Origin: Pseudomonadota bacterium
GTDB lineage: Bacteria; Pseudomonadota; Gammaproteobacteria; Burkholderiales; Burkholderiaceae_C
Reading direction: 5' to 3'
Assembly: GCA_020161065.1 (NCBI GenBank)
Contig: JAIUPH010000033.1
Span: 62,001-126,000 of the forward strand
DNA length: 64,000 bases
Each line of letters opens with the position of its first letter. The first letter of the stretch is position 1. Positions 34,033 through 45,881 of this stretch are shown here, one piece after another. Made by a program: the position numbers and the translations under genes. The notes under the pieces are model-generated. The model was not told the origin of the DNA and searched no databases. It saw nothing but the letters and a program-made list of their open reading frames with translations.

Positions 34033-34227
34033 GCGGGGACTGTAGTTCACGGGCCGGGTGGCATCAATGTTCGGTGCTCGCTGACCGGACGGCTTTCGAC
34101 TCGGTGGTGCGCGCGGGCCGGGCGCCGGCAGCAGGTTCCAGACATACCCAAGCTGATCGCGGAACTGCAACGACAGGAACAGCAGGGGGACGTCCAAACC
34201 CATGCTGCCGATCAAGGCCGAGAGCGC
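34033..34227. other. Low-GC gap with no recognisable gene
   Basis: 195 bp between the 39-residue frame and the brnT remnant. The plus strand can be read as PDIPKLIAELQRQEQQGD in one frame, which has protein-like character but no start; it may be debris of a further gene. A promoter for brnT-brnA would be expected here but is not evident. Confidence 0.4.
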
Positions 34228-34388
34228 ATGGAGCTTCGGGTTCATGATGAAGACGAACCAGAAGAAGGCCCAGGCCAATCTTCGAAAGGACAAGGTCTCG
34301 TTCGAAGAGGCGCAGGCCGTCTTCTCGGACGAGCGTGCGCTCCGCGCGCCAGGCCGACGCGGATGAGCGATGCATTCATTCCTGCTGA
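34228..34388 (+). pseudogene. brnT: brnT toxin remnant (frameshift and internal deletion)
   Basis: Pieces of a BrnT RNase toxin lie in three frames directly before brnA. MELRVHDED starts at 34228; after a frameshift near 34255 the sequence reads NQKKAQANLRKDKVSFEEAQ then AVFSDERAL, matching the BrnT N-terminal half; a second shift near 34340 gives SARQADADER and a stop at 34386-34388, matching the BrnT C terminus (ISARKA..ER). About 35-40 residues of the middle are missing. A functional toxin is therefore not expected. Confidence 0.75.
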
Positions 34389-34399
34389 CAGGCGGCCGC

Positions 34400-34630
34400 A
34401 TGCGCAAGCACTACGACTTCAGCACCGCCCGCAAGAATCCGTACGCCGCTCAACTGAAGAAGTCCGTCACGATCCGTCTCGACGAAGGCTCGATCTCGTA
34501 CTTCAAGGCCATGGCCGAAGAGACGGGGATACCTTATCAAAGCCTGATCAACCTGTACCTGAAGGACTGCGCCGCGACGCAGAAGAAGCTGAACCTGAGC
34601 TGGAAGTCCACGGCCGCGAAAGCGGCCTGA
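34400..34630 (+). CDS. brnA: BrnA family antitoxin
   Basis: 76 residues, MRKHYDFSTARKNPYAAQLK at the start, then KKSVTIRLDEGSISYFKAMA and a ribbon-helix-helix-like region with PYQSLINLYLKDCA. BrnA is a DNA-binding antitoxin that represses its operon and binds BrnT. The toxin gene just upstream is decayed, so this is an orphan antitoxin. I use the ATG at 34400 rather than 34370 because it starts the conserved region and lies 11 bp after the brnT remnant stop. Codon use is less GC-rich than in neighbours. Confidence 0.82.
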   Translation: MRKHYDFSTARKNPYAAQLKKSVTIRLDEGSISYFKAMAEETGIPYQSLINLYLKDCAATQKKLNLSWKSTAAKAA

Positions 34631-34660
34631 CGTTCGGGCGAGCCGTCACGAATGCGGGCC

Positions 34661-35416
34661 TCACATCGGCCTGAACCGCCACCCATACGCCTGGCTCACC
34701 GGCAGCGTCTCGGCGTGCTGCTTCAGGTGCAGCGTGATGCGGCCCAGCTCGTCGCGCTGGGCGCGGGCGATGGCGGCGGCGCGGACGATCACGCCGCGGT
34801 GCACCTGCCAGAACAGCTCGGGGTCCAGGCCTTCGGCGATCTCCTTCAGCGGCTTGCGCACGTGGGCTTCGTCGGCGGCGGTGACGACGCGGGTGTACTT
34901 CTCGTCGCTCTGGAAGAACAGCACCTCGTCGATGCCGAACATCTTGATGGTGTCCGCCACGCTGGCGCTGATCCAGCGCAGCCGCTCGCTGGCCGGCGGC
35001 TGCAGGTGGCCGGCCAGCCGCGCCACCAGGCCTTCCAGCGCCGGCGCGGCCTGGTGCGCGGCCAGCCGCTGGCGCAGCCGGGCGACGGTCTGCGCCAGCC
35101 GCGCGGCGGACACGGGCTTGAGCAGGTAGTCCAGCGCGCCGGCCTCGAAGGCCTCGACCGCATGCGTGTCGTAGGCGGTGGTGAAGACCACGTGGCAGCG
35201 GCCGCTGGCGGCGCGCGCCACCTCCAGCCCGCTGGCGCCGGGCATGCGGATGTCGAGGAACGCCAGCTCGGGCTGCAGCGCGGCCAGCGCCTCCAGCGCG
35301 GCCTCGCCGTGCTCGCATTCGGCCACCACCTGCAGTTCGGGCCAGGCCGCGGCCAGCATGCGGCGCAGCTCGGCGCGCGGCAGGTCTTCGTCGTCGGCGA
35401 TCAGCGCGGTGGTCAT
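34661..35416 (-). CDS. LytTR family response regulator
   Basis: 251 residues: receiver domain (~3-118; DDEDLPR, phospho-acceptor Asp in LAFLDIRMPG ~55, TAYDTHA, K in YLLKPV) plus a LytTR DNA-binding domain (~145-250; FFQSDEKYTRVV, FWQVHRGVIVRA, SQAYGWRFRPM). It regulates by binding paired direct repeats. Its ATG overlaps the TGA of the sensor gene upstream (ATGA, 35413-35416), so kinase and regulator form a coupled operon. Confidence 0.93.
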   Translation of the reverse strand: MTTALIADDEDLPRAELRRMLAAAWPELQVVAECEHGEAALEALAALQPELAFLDIRMPGASGLEVARAASGRCHVVFTTAYDTHAVEAFEAGALDYLLKPVSAARLAQTVARLRQRLAAHQAAPALEGLVARLAGHLQPPASERLRWISASVADTIKMFGIDEVLFFQSDEKYTRVVTAADEAHVRKPLKEIAEGLDPELFWQVHRGVIVRAAAIARAQRDELGRITLHLKQHAETLPVSQAYGWRFRPM

Positions 35417-36729
35417 GCGTCGAGCTCCAGCGGGATCACGATGCCGGCCAGCACGCCGCCTTCGGGCCGCGCCTTCAGCAGCAGCTCGGCCTGGCCGGGA
35501 TAGAGCTGCGCCAGCCGCTCGCCCAGGTTGGCCAGGCCGATGCCGCTGCCGCTGGCCGCGAAGCCGGCGCCGTCGTCGGCGACGGTGATGCGCAGCCGGC
35601 CCTGCTCGTCGCGGCCGGCCTGCACCTCGATCAGCGCCGGGCCGATCTTGCGCTCCACGCCGTGCTTGACGGCGTTCTCGGCCAGCGAGATCAGCATCAG
35701 CGGCGGGCAGCGCGCGGCCAGCAGCTCGGGCGGCGCCTGCACGCGCCATTGCAGGCGCGGCATCCTTGCCGCCATCAGCCCGAGGTAGGCGCGCACGATG
35801 TCGAGTTGCGCGCCCAGCGTGGCCTGCACCGCGCCGTCGCTGCGCAGGCGCGGGATCGCGGCGCGCAGGTAGTCGACCAGGCCGTCGACCATTTCGCTGG
35901 CGCGCTGGGGGTCGGTGGCGATGGCGCTGCGCACGCCGGCCAGGGTGTTGAACAGGAAGTGCGGCTCCACCTGCGCGGCCAGCACCGACAGCCGCAGCTC
36001 CGCCTCGCGGCGGCGCGCCTGGGCGCTGGTCAGCTCGCGCTCGCGCGCCAGGCCGGCCAGGCCTTCGCGTTCGCGCCGCCAGGCCCACAGCCCGGCGCCG
36101 CCGCCCAGCAGGAAGGCGGCCAGCGCCACGCTGACGGCATTGCTGACCTTGACGGCGAAGCTGCCGTCCAGCTCGCTGATCAGCGGCGGCTCGGCCCGAT
36201 TGGGATCGGTGACGCTCAGGCCCAGGCTCATCACCACGCGCTTGCGCTTGCCCTGGGCATCGACGCTGCCGCGCTGCTCGGCGACCCATTGCTTCAACGG
36301 CTCCGACCCCCATTGCGCGAAGGCCAGCACGGCCAGCACCGACAGCACCTGCGCGGCCACCAGGCCCAGCCACTCGCGCCGCGCGCCCCAGTGCCGGCGC
36401 CGCACGGTCTGCGCCAGGCGCGGCCCCAGCCACAGCGGCAGCAGCACGACGATGGCGATCTCGGCCAGCCCGCCCAGCGGCGTGGGCGACTCGGGCTGGT
36501 CGGCGATCAGCATTGCCGGCGACAACAGCACCAGCAAGGCCACCAGCACCAGCAGCCCCACGCTGCGCAGCCGGCCGCGCGCCCACGGCGCGCTGTAGAC
36601 CGGATAGCGGCGGTAGCGGGTCAGCCAGCCCTGGTGACGCCCGGCCAGCTCGGCCGGCAGCGGAGCCTCAAGCGAGGCGCCGGGCGGAACCGCCGGCGCC
36701 GGCGGCAGGGCGGGAGACGCGGAACTCAT
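35413..36729 (-). CDS. LytS/YehU-type sensor histidine kinase
   Basis: 438 residues. N-terminal Pro-rich cytoplasmic start, three or four membrane segments (~55-200), a short soluble part with KRKRVV, then a His_kinase domain with the phospho-acceptor motif VEPHFLFNTL (~258) and a HATPase (NAVKHG ~345, DDGAGF ~390, GIGLANL). It would phosphorylate the LytTR regulator encoded 3 bp within its stop. Ligand unknown. No clear SD was seen; upstream is a terminator and PEP-CTERM gene. Confidence 0.9.
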   Translation of the reverse strand: MSSASPALPPAPAVPPGASLEAPLPAELAGRHQGWLTRYRRYPVYSAPWARGRLRSVGLLVLVALLVLLSPAMLIADQPESPTPLGGLAEIAIVVLLPLWLGPRLAQTVRRRHWGARREWLGLVAAQVLSVLAVLAFAQWGSEPLKQWVAEQRGSVDAQGKRKRVVMSLGLSVTDPNRAEPPLISELDGSFAVKVSNAVSVALAAFLLGGGAGLWAWRREREGLAGLARERELTSAQARRREAELRLSVLAAQVEPHFLFNTLAGVRSAIATDPQRASEMVDGLVDYLRAAIPRLRSDGAVQATLGAQLDIVRAYLGLMAARMPRLQWRVQAPPELLAARCPPLMLISLAENAVKHGVERKIGPALIEVQAGRDEQGRLRITVADDGAGFAASGSGIGLANLGERLAQLYPGQAELLLKARPEGGVLAGIVIPLELDA

Positions 36730-36825
36730 GGTGCGAGCCTAAGCCCTGCACGCCGGCCGCGGCGCCGGGTGCGACGAAGCGGGCCGTTGCCGCGACGAAG
36801 GGGCCTGGGTCGCCGCTGGAACCCC

Positions 36826-36855
36826 TTGAAACAACAAACCCGGCCAAGGCCGGGT
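36826..36855 (-). terminator. Rho-independent terminator after PEP-CTERM gene
   Basis: On the minus strand ACCCGGCC, TT, GGCCGGGT (36855-36838) forms an 8-bp stem followed by the T-rich run TTGTTGTTT (36837-36829). It lies about 25 bp after the stop of the PEP-CTERM gene, in the right orientation. Confidence 0.8.
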
Positions 36856-36879
36856 CGTGTGCGCGGTTGCAGCGGCCGA

Positions 36880-37842
36880 TCAGGCGCGCTTGCGGCGGCG
36901 GGCGGCCCAGCCGCCGGCCAGGCCCAGGCCGAGCAAGGCCAGCACGCCCGGCTCGGGCGTCTGGTTGGGGTCGGGCGGTGCTGCACCGGCCGGCAGGTCG
37001 ATGAAGGCGCCGATCGCGCTGAGGGCATCGTCGAAGCCGTCGGACAGCACGATGTGCAGGTCGTTGTCGCCGACGCTGAGCAAGGCGGTGATGTCCAGGC
37101 GCACGATGTCAAACAGGTTGCCGTTGCCGACCGGCGATTCACCGGGCAGCGTGGCGCCCTGGAAGATGCCGCCGGTGGCCACGGTCACCCCGTTGATCGA
37201 CAGCGTGCCATCGTCGGTTGAACTGAAGTTCTGACCGTCGGAGACAAACAGCGTCAGGAAGGCCGAGCCGGAGGTGTAGTGGATGCCGCTCAGCGTGAAA
37301 TTCCAGCCGGCCGGGTCGTAGTCGCTCTCGAAGTTCGAATCGTTGCCGTTGAAGACCACGATGTCGCGGTTGTTCGCGCTGTTGCCATCCTGGAAGAACA
37401 CCGCCGTGCCCGCGCCGTTGCCGGTCGTGGTGGCGGTGTTGAAACCGGTCAGGTCGTAGGCGCCGTTGCCGTTGATGACGGCCGTCGTGTCGGCGCGGTA
37501 GGCTTGGCCGTTCAGGCGGCTCCAAAAGTTGTCGTCGGAGAAGCCGATGTTGGTCCCAGTCACCGGCGTGCCGTTGACCTGGATGTTCGCCATCGCAGTC
37601 GGATCGGTGGAGTTGGTCGGCCCCTGCCAGTACAGCAGTGAGCGCGTTGCCGCACCGGTGACCCCGGCCACGGTGATGGTGCCGGCGCCGTCACGCAGGC
37701 CGCCCGTGCCGGCGCTCACCCAATCGGTGTTGAAGACGGTCGTGTAGTAAGAAATGACGTTCGCATGCGCCGGCGCCGCGAACACGAAGGCGCCGCCCAA
37801 GGCAAGCGCGAGACTCAGCTTTTGCAATGGCAATTTGGACAT
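36880..37842 (-). CDS. PEP-CTERM sorting domain protein (DUF3344-like)
   Basis: 320 residues: signal peptide (LSLALALGGAFVFAAPAHA), an all-beta extracellular region rich in Asn, Gly and Thr (DTTAVINGNGAYDLTGF, FLTLFVSDGQN) and a C-terminal sorting signal PEPGVLALLGLGLAGGWAA followed by RRRKR. PEP-CTERM proteins are cut and anchored by exosortase to the envelope, often with exopolysaccharide. GC is lower in its body than in the cytoplasmic genes. Followed by a good terminator, so monocistronic. No exosortase gene is in the window. Confidence 0.9.
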   Translation of the reverse strand: MSKLPLQKLSLALALGGAFVFAAPAHANVISYYTTVFNTDWVSAGTGGLRDGAGTITVAGVTGAATRSLLYWQGPTNSTDPTAMANIQVNGTPVTGTNIGFSDDNFWSRLNGQAYRADTTAVINGNGAYDLTGFNTATTTGNGAGTAVFFQDGNSANNRDIVVFNGNDSNFESDYDPAGWNFTLSGIHYTSGSAFLTLFVSDGQNFSSTDDGTLSINGVTVATGGIFQGATLPGESPVGNGNLFDIVRLDITALLSVGDNDLHIVLSDGFDDALSAIGAFIDLPAGAAPPDPNQTPEPGVLALLGLGLAGGWAARRRKRA

Positions 37843-38026
37843 CGAGACTCCCCAACTTCAGAAGTGGATCAAGCGGTGTCAGCGCAGAATGGCTGTTACC
37901 AATGCGGATCCGGCAAGGTCGATGCCCGTTTGAGAATGCCTTTGTCTTTCATGCGCTTGCCGACTCGCAGCGGAATCGCGGCCGACGGTTTGTAAAGCGC
38001 GCCGACAGATGTGGCCGGCAGGGCGT

Positions 38027-38745
38027 TCAGGCGCGGACGACCTCCAGCGCCCGGTCGAGCCCGCCTTGGGTGATGGCGATCATCGCCCGCGCCGCCACCG
38101 CCGGCTTCGGGTGGTAGGCGATCGACAGGCCGGCGGCTTCCATCATCGGCAGGTCGTTGGCGCCGTCGCCGACGGCGATGCATTGGCCGGTGTCGATGCC
38201 CATCAGCTCGGCCACCTCCAGCAGCACGCGCTTCTTCTCGGCGCCGTCGACGATGTCGCCCCAGGGCCGGTCGAACAGCGTGCCCGTGAGCTTGCCGTTA
38301 GCCACGCCCAGCGTGTTGGCGCGCGCGAAGTCGAGCTTCAGGCGCCCGCGGATGCGCTCGCTGAAGAAGGTGAAGCCGCCGCTGATCAACAGCGTCTTCA
38401 GCCCCGCCGCCTGGCAGGCCTGCACGAAGGCCTCGACGCCGGGGTTCAGGCGCAGCCGCTCGGCGTAGACGCGCTCCAGCGCCTCGACCTTGACGCCGGC
38501 CAGCAGCGCGACGCGGCGGCGCAGGCTGTCCTTGTAGTCGCTGATCTCGCCGCGCATCGCGGCTTCGGTGATCTCGGCCACTTCGGCCTTGCGGCCGGCG
38601 CAGTCGGCAATCTCGTCGACGCACTCGATGTTGATCAGCGTCGAATCCATGTCGAAGGCGACCAGCCGGTAGTCGGCAAGCTGCAGCGGCGGCGCAAAGC
38701 CGCGCACGTGCAGGCCGGGGCGGTACTCGATGGCGGTGGTGTCGT

Positions 38746-38749
<4 letters not shown>
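38027..38749 (-). CDS. serB: Phosphoserine phosphatase
   Basis: 240-residue HAD phosphatase that removes phosphate from O-phosphoserine, the last step of serine synthesis. Motif I FDMDSTL with ECVDEIA (~32-45), motif II SGGFTFF (~120), Lys in GAEKKR (~167) and motif [13 protein letters not shown] (~192) are all intact. It lacks the N-terminal ACT region of some SerB proteins. Start ATG overlaps the mfd stop by 4 bp (ATGA), so it is translated after mfd. The upstream gap to the PEP-CTERM gene (184 bp) shows no gene. Confidence 0.95.
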
Positions 38750-42216
<3,467 letters not shown>

Positions 42217-42249
42217 GGGGCGGAAGGCGCGAATTCTAGAATCTTGCGG
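42217..42249. promoter_or_regulatory. Compact divergent mfd/ispD promoter with palindromic -10
   Basis: The palindrome ATTCTAGAAT (42233-42242) supplies a TAGAAT hexamer on each strand. For ispD, TAGAAT (42237-42242) ends 7 nt before the ATG; for mfd, TAGAAT (42238-42233) ends 16 nt before its ATG. Use of both -10 elements would overlap and compete. No SD is seen for ispD, which fits a leaderless start. Confidence 0.5.
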
Positions 42250-43011
42250 ATGCCCAAGCCCTTGCCCGCCGCCGCCCGCTGCTACGCGCTGGTGCCCGGT
42301 GCCGGCGTCGGCCGGCGCGCCGGCGCCGGCGTGCCCAAGCAGTACGCGCCGCTGGCCGGCCGCCCGCTGGTGGCGCACACGCTGCAGGCGCTGCGCGCGG
42401 TGGCCGCCATCGAGGCCACGCTGGTGGTGCTGAGCGCCGGCGACGAATGGTTCGAGCCGCTGGTGCCGGCGGCCGAACACCCGCGCGACTGGCTGGCCCG
42501 CGTCGGCGGCGAGACCCGCGCGCAGACCGTCGCCAACGGCCTGGCCGAGCTGCGCCGCCGCGGCGCCGCCGACGACGACTGGGTGCTGGTGCACGACGCC
42601 GCGCGCTGCCTGTTGCAGCCGGCCTGGGTGCGGCGGCTGATCGAGGCCTGCAGCACCGACGCCGTGGGCGGCCTGCTGGCGCTGCCGGTGTCCGACACGC
42701 TCAAGCGCGGGGGCGGGGGCGGGGGCGGGGACGGGCGCGGGGACGCGCGCGGGCAAGATCACCGCGTGCAGCAGACCGTGCCCCGCCAAGGCCTGTGGCA
42801 GGCGCAGACGCCGCAGATGTTTCGGGTTAGCCTGCTGCAGCGCGCGCTGGCGCAGGCCGGCCCCGAGGTCACCGACGAAGCGAGCGCCGTCGAAGCCCTG
42901 GGCCTGCAGCCGCTGCTGGTGGAAGGCGCGTGGGAGAACCTGAAGATCACCTGGCCGGCCGACTTCGGCCTCGCCGAACGTCTGCTGGCCAGCCGCGGAT
43001 CAAGCACATGA
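42250..43011 (+). CDS. ispD: 2-C-methyl-D-erythritol 4-phosphate cytidylyltransferase
   Basis: Makes CDP-methylerythritol from MEP and CTP in the non-mevalonate isoprenoid pathway. 253 residues with the CTP loop [11 protein letters not shown] (~13-23) and [12 protein letters not shown], then [10 protein letters not shown] (~116) and the C-terminal [12 protein letters not shown] and ENLKIT. Family length is usually ~230-236; the excess comes from a Gly/Asp/Arg-rich insertion ([20 protein letters not shown], ~155-175) in the loop after DTLK. Frame intact. ATGA overlap with ispF. Confidence 0.93.
   Translation: MPKPLPAAARCYALVPGAGVGRRAGAGVPKQYAPLAGRPLVAHTLQALRAVAAIEATLVVLSAGDEWFEPLVPAAEHPRDWLARVGGETRAQTVANGLAELRRRGAADDDWVLVHDAARCLLQPAWVRRLIEACSTDAVGGLLALPVSDTLKRGGGGGGGDGRGDARGQDHRVQQTVPRQGLWQAQTPQMFRVSLLQRALAQAGPEVTDEASAVEALGLQPLLVEGAWENLKITWPADFGLAERLLASRGSST
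42708..42745 (+). repeat. GGGGGC microsatellite inside ispD
   Basis: Three GGGGGC hexamer units followed by drifted G-rich copies (GGGGAC, GGGCGC, GGGGAC) give a polyglycine insertion in IspD. Hexamer changes keep the frame, so length may vary without loss of protein. Confidence 0.8.
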
Positions 43012-43511
43012 ACCTGAATCGACTGCGCATCGGCGAGGGCTGGGACACGCACCAGCTCGTCGCCGGCCGGCCGCTGGTGCTGGGCGGCGTCACCATCCCG
43101 CACAGCCACGGCCTGCTCGGCCACAGCGATGCCGATGCGCTGCTGCACGCCATCACCGACGCGCTGCTGGGCGCCGCGGCGCTGGGCGACATCGGCCGCC
43201 ACTTTCCCGACACCGACGCCGCCTTTCGCGGCGCCGATTCGGCCGTGCTGCTGGCCGAAGCCCTGCGCCGCGTGCGCGTGGCCGGCTACGAGCCACTGAA
43301 CATCGACGCCACCGTCATCGCCCAGGCGCCCCGGCTGGCGCCGCACATTCCGGCGATGGTCGAGCGCATCGCCGCCGTGCTGGGGCTGGCGCGCGACGCC
43401 GTCAACGTGAAGGCCAAGACGGCCGAGAAGATGGGCCCGGTGGGCGAGGGCCGGGCGATCGAGGCGCGCGCTGTGTGCCTGCTGCTGCGACGCGAGAGCG
43501 ATCTCCCCTGA
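43008..43511 (+). CDS. ispF: 2-C-methyl-D-erythritol 2,4-cyclodiphosphate synthase
   Basis: Converts CDP-ME 2-phosphate to MEcPP with loss of CMP in the MEP pathway. The 167-residue protein has the zinc ligands in GWDTHQL (D12, H14) and [18 protein letters not shown] split as [10 protein letters not shown] (H46 region), plus FPDTD (~65) and the hydrophobic-cavity motif [11 protein letters not shown] (~140). It overlaps ispD by ATGA. The intervening step enzyme IspE is not in the window. Confidence 0.96.
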   Translation: MNLNRLRIGEGWDTHQLVAGRPLVLGGVTIPHSHGLLGHSDADALLHAITDALLGAAALGDIGRHFPDTDAAFRGADSAVLLAEALRRVRVAGYEPLNIDATVIAQAPRLAPHIPAMVERIAAVLGLARDAVNVKAKTAEKMGPVGEGRAIEARAVCLLLRRESDLP

Positions 43512-43617
43512 ACCGGGGGGCGCCCAAGTCACCTGCGCGTCACCCCCCGGCGCTGGCGCCGCGCCGCGGCGTGCTCCTAAGCTGGCAGCGACTCGTCTTC
43601 AGCAAGGGGTGCCCATC

Positions 43618-44367
43618 ATGCAAACGTCCGTTCTGCGCGCCGCCGCGGCCGCCGTCACCTTGGGCCTGGCCGCCAGCCTGCCGGCGCAGGCCACGCTGGC
43701 CGGCTTCACCGACACGGCCGTCGACCCCGCCAGCTACACGCAGGTGACGCTGCACACCGACCCCTCGGTGGCCGCCGCCGTGGCCGCCACCGCCGCGGGC
43801 AACCCCGGCGCCGGGCTGGCGCTGAGCTTCACCAACGCCGGCGCCGCCGTCGACTTGTTGTCGATGATCGGCTTCGTCTACAACGGCTTCGCGTGGAACC
43901 CGGGCAGCGATGGCGCGCTGGCCAGCGTGAGCTTCACCAACGACCGCTACATCGACGGCGGCGACCCCTTCATCAACAACGGCCTGACCGCCTTCTCGCG
44001 CGCGCTGCTCGTGCAAGGCGGCGTCTACTACGTGGCCGCCTTCTTCGACGCCGGCCAGCCGCGCCAGGCCTGGTACACCAGCGCCGCCGCCGGCCTCCTG
44101 GCCAGCGACTTCGGCGCCTACGACCCGCTGACCGGATTGGTCGACAACAGCCAGCACCCCGACTTCTCGGCCGCCGGCGGCAGCTTGAGCTTCGGCTTCA
44201 TGAACCGCTTCCTGCTCACGTCGACCGGCCCCTACGACCTGAACGCCTGGTTCGCCTACGACAACATCGGCTACACGCTGGACCTGGCGGCGGCGGCGGT
44301 GCCCGAGCCGGCGGCGCTGGCGCTGGCGGCGCTGCTGTCGCTGGCGTGGCAGCGGCGGCGTGCCTGA
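43618..44367 (+). CDS. PEP-CTERM sorting domain protein (NF038129-like)
   Basis: 249 residues with signal peptide (AAAAAVTLGLAASLPAQA), a beta-rich domain (SFTNAGAAVDLLSMIGFVYN; YYVAAFFDAGQPRQAWYT) and a short C-terminal sorting tail VPEPAALALAALLSLAW-QRRRA. AAGGGG stands 8 nt before the ATG at 43618; a GTG nine bases upstream falls inside the SD. Likely exported and processed by exosortase. Independent of ispF (106-bp gap). Confidence 0.87.
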   Translation: MQTSVLRAAAAAVTLGLAASLPAQATLAGFTDTAVDPASYTQVTLHTDPSVAAAVAATAAGNPGAGLALSFTNAGAAVDLLSMIGFVYNGFAWNPGSDGALASVSFTNDRYIDGGDPFINNGLTAFSRALLVQGGVYYVAAFFDAGQPRQAWYTSAAAGLLASDFGAYDPLTGLVDNSQHPDFSAAGGSLSFGFMNRFLLTSTGPYDLNAWFAYDNIGYTLDLAAAAVPEPAALALAALLSLAWQRRRA

Positions 44368-44383
44368 GAGCGCAAGGCGCCGC

Positions 44384-45712
44384 TCAGGGCCGGCGCGCGC
44401 GGCGGGCGAGGGCGGCCCAGCGCGCGTCGCCGCGCAGGCCGTCGAACGAAGGCTCGTCGGGGACTTGCACGGCCAGCGGGTCGCGCTGCGCCAGGCAGCG
44501 TTCGAGCCAGCCGAAGGCGGCGTCGGCGCGGCCCTGCCAGCGCTCGAAGATGGCCATCACATAAGGCGATACCTGGTGGGCCTCGATGTGCGGCGCCTGC
44601 GCGGCGCACAGCGCGTCGGCGCGCTCGCCGTGGCCGTTGGCGGCCTGCGCGGCGGCCAGCGCCAGGCTGCAGGCCGGCACGTCGGGCAGGGCCCGGCACA
44701 GGGCTTCGTAGTGCGTCACCGCGGTGGCGGCGTCGCCGCGGTACAGCGCCAGCGCGCCGCGCAGCCCGAGCGCGGTGATCGACGGGCCCGAGAGGTCGCA
44801 CAGCGCTTCCAGCTCGGCCTCGGCATCGTCGAAGCGGCGCTGCGCGATGCGCAGGTTGATCATGTGCGAGCGCGTGTTCAGGTACTGCGGGTCGAGCTGG
44901 CGGGCCAGCGCCAGTTCGGCCTCGGCCTCGGCGAATTCGCCGTGCATGCGCAAATGGCAGCCGAAGGCCGAATGCACGAAGGCTTCGGCCGGCGCGATCT
45001 GCGCGGCCTGGCGGAACAGGCGGCGCGCGGCCGGCCAGTCGCGATCGAACTGGCTGTGGATCGCCGCGCGCAGCGCCAGCGCCACCGGCTGGCCGGGCTG
45101 CAGCGCCAGCGCGCGGTCGAGCGCGGCGCCGGCAGCGGCGGCGGCCTGCGCCGGCGGCTCGTACCAGCCGGTGGCCAGGTTCAGGCAGGCGCGGCCGCGC
45201 CCGACGTGGGCCGGCGCGAAACCGGGCGATTGCGCGATGGCCTCGTCGAAGCGCTGCAGCGCCGCGCGCAGCGTGGCGGCCGACAGCGGCTGGCGCAGGA
45301 AGTGGTCGCCGCGTTCGCACAGGTCGCGCGCGCGGCGCGTGGCTTCGGCGGCGGCCGCCGGCGGCGGCGGCGCCAGCGGCGCGATGGCCGGCACGTAGCT
45401 GCCCACCGGCAGCGAGATGCGCAGCGCCGCGGCGCGGCCTTCGCCGCGGTAGTAGTCGGCCAGCCGCGTGCGCAGCCGCCGCGCCTCGACGCGCACGATG
45501 GTGTCGCTGCGCGGGTCGAAGCGGTCGGCCGCGCGGCCGAAGACCTCCACCGCGATCACCGATTCCTTCAACGCCGCGAGGTCGCCGTCGAGCGCGCGCT
45601 GCACCAGGTGGCGCAGCAGCGCGCGGTGGCGGGCCGAGGGGCGGAAGGCGGCGCTCTGCTCGATGCGCGCGAGTTCCAGCGCGACCTGTTCCGACGACGG
45701 ATCCTCTTGCAT
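44384..45712 (-). CDS. TPR protein with N-terminal winged-helix-like domain
   Basis: 442 residues. The N-terminal ~85 residues (FRPSARHRALLRHLVQRAL, then LKESVIAVEVFGRAADRFDP and VRVEARRLRTRLADYY) match the DNA-binding-like domain found before TPRs in adenylate cyclase-like and regulatory proteins of Burkholderiales and Acidobacteria. Four or more TPR-like helix pairs follow (~130-430; GFAPAHVGRGRACLNLA, AEAFVHSAFGCHL). No membrane helix. It is likely a regulator or scaffold; target unknown. Confidence 0.7.
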   Translation of the reverse strand: MQEDPSSEQVALELARIEQSAAFRPSARHRALLRHLVQRALDGDLAALKESVIAVEVFGRAADRFDPRSDTIVRVEARRLRTRLADYYRGEGRAAALRISLPVGSYVPAIAPLAPPPPAAAAEATRRARDLCERGDHFLRQPLSAATLRAALQRFDEAIAQSPGFAPAHVGRGRACLNLATGWYEPPAQAAAAAGAALDRALALQPGQPVALALRAAIHSQFDRDWPAARRLFRQAAQIAPAEAFVHSAFGCHLRMHGEFAEAEAELALARQLDPQYLNTRSHMINLRIAQRRFDDAEAELEALCDLSGPSITALGLRGALALYRGDAATAVTHYEALCRALPDVPACSLALAAAQAANGHGERADALCAAQAPHIEAHQVSPYVMAIFERWQGRADAAFGWLERCLAQRDPLAVQVPDEPSFDGLRGDARWAALARRARRP

Positions 45713-45724
45713 GATGCCTATGAC

Positions 45725-45871
45725 CTCCCCTCGGGGACAGGTCGCCGCAGGCGACCAGGGGGAGCGGCGTCGTTAGCGCGCCAAACCCGATCCGGCTCTG
45801 CCGGTCGGGTTTGGTAGCCCCAGGACCCGTAGGGTCCCCTGCTGGGGCTGGGGGCGGCCGCCAGGCGGCCG
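45725..45871. repeat. Cluster of four hairpins between envZ-like and TPR genes
   Basis: Four stems in sequence: CTCCCC...GGTCGCC-GCA-GGCGACC...GGGGGAG (45725-45764); CCAAACCCGA/TCGGGTTTGG (45781-45814) with inner CCGG pairs; AGCCCCAG/CTGGGGCT (45816-45849) with inner GACCC-GTA-GGGTC; CGGCCGCC-A-GGCGGCCG (45855-45871). None has a clear T-tract. They lie in the 169-bp gap downstream of the sensor kinase stop and upstream of the TPR gene start. Confidence 0.8.
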
Positions 45872-45881
45872 GGGGCTGTCA

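Noticed and set aside
34064-34375. 103-codon minus-strand frame opposite the brnT remnant
   Set aside because: It is antisense to the recognisable BrnT pieces and shows no family motifs or SD.
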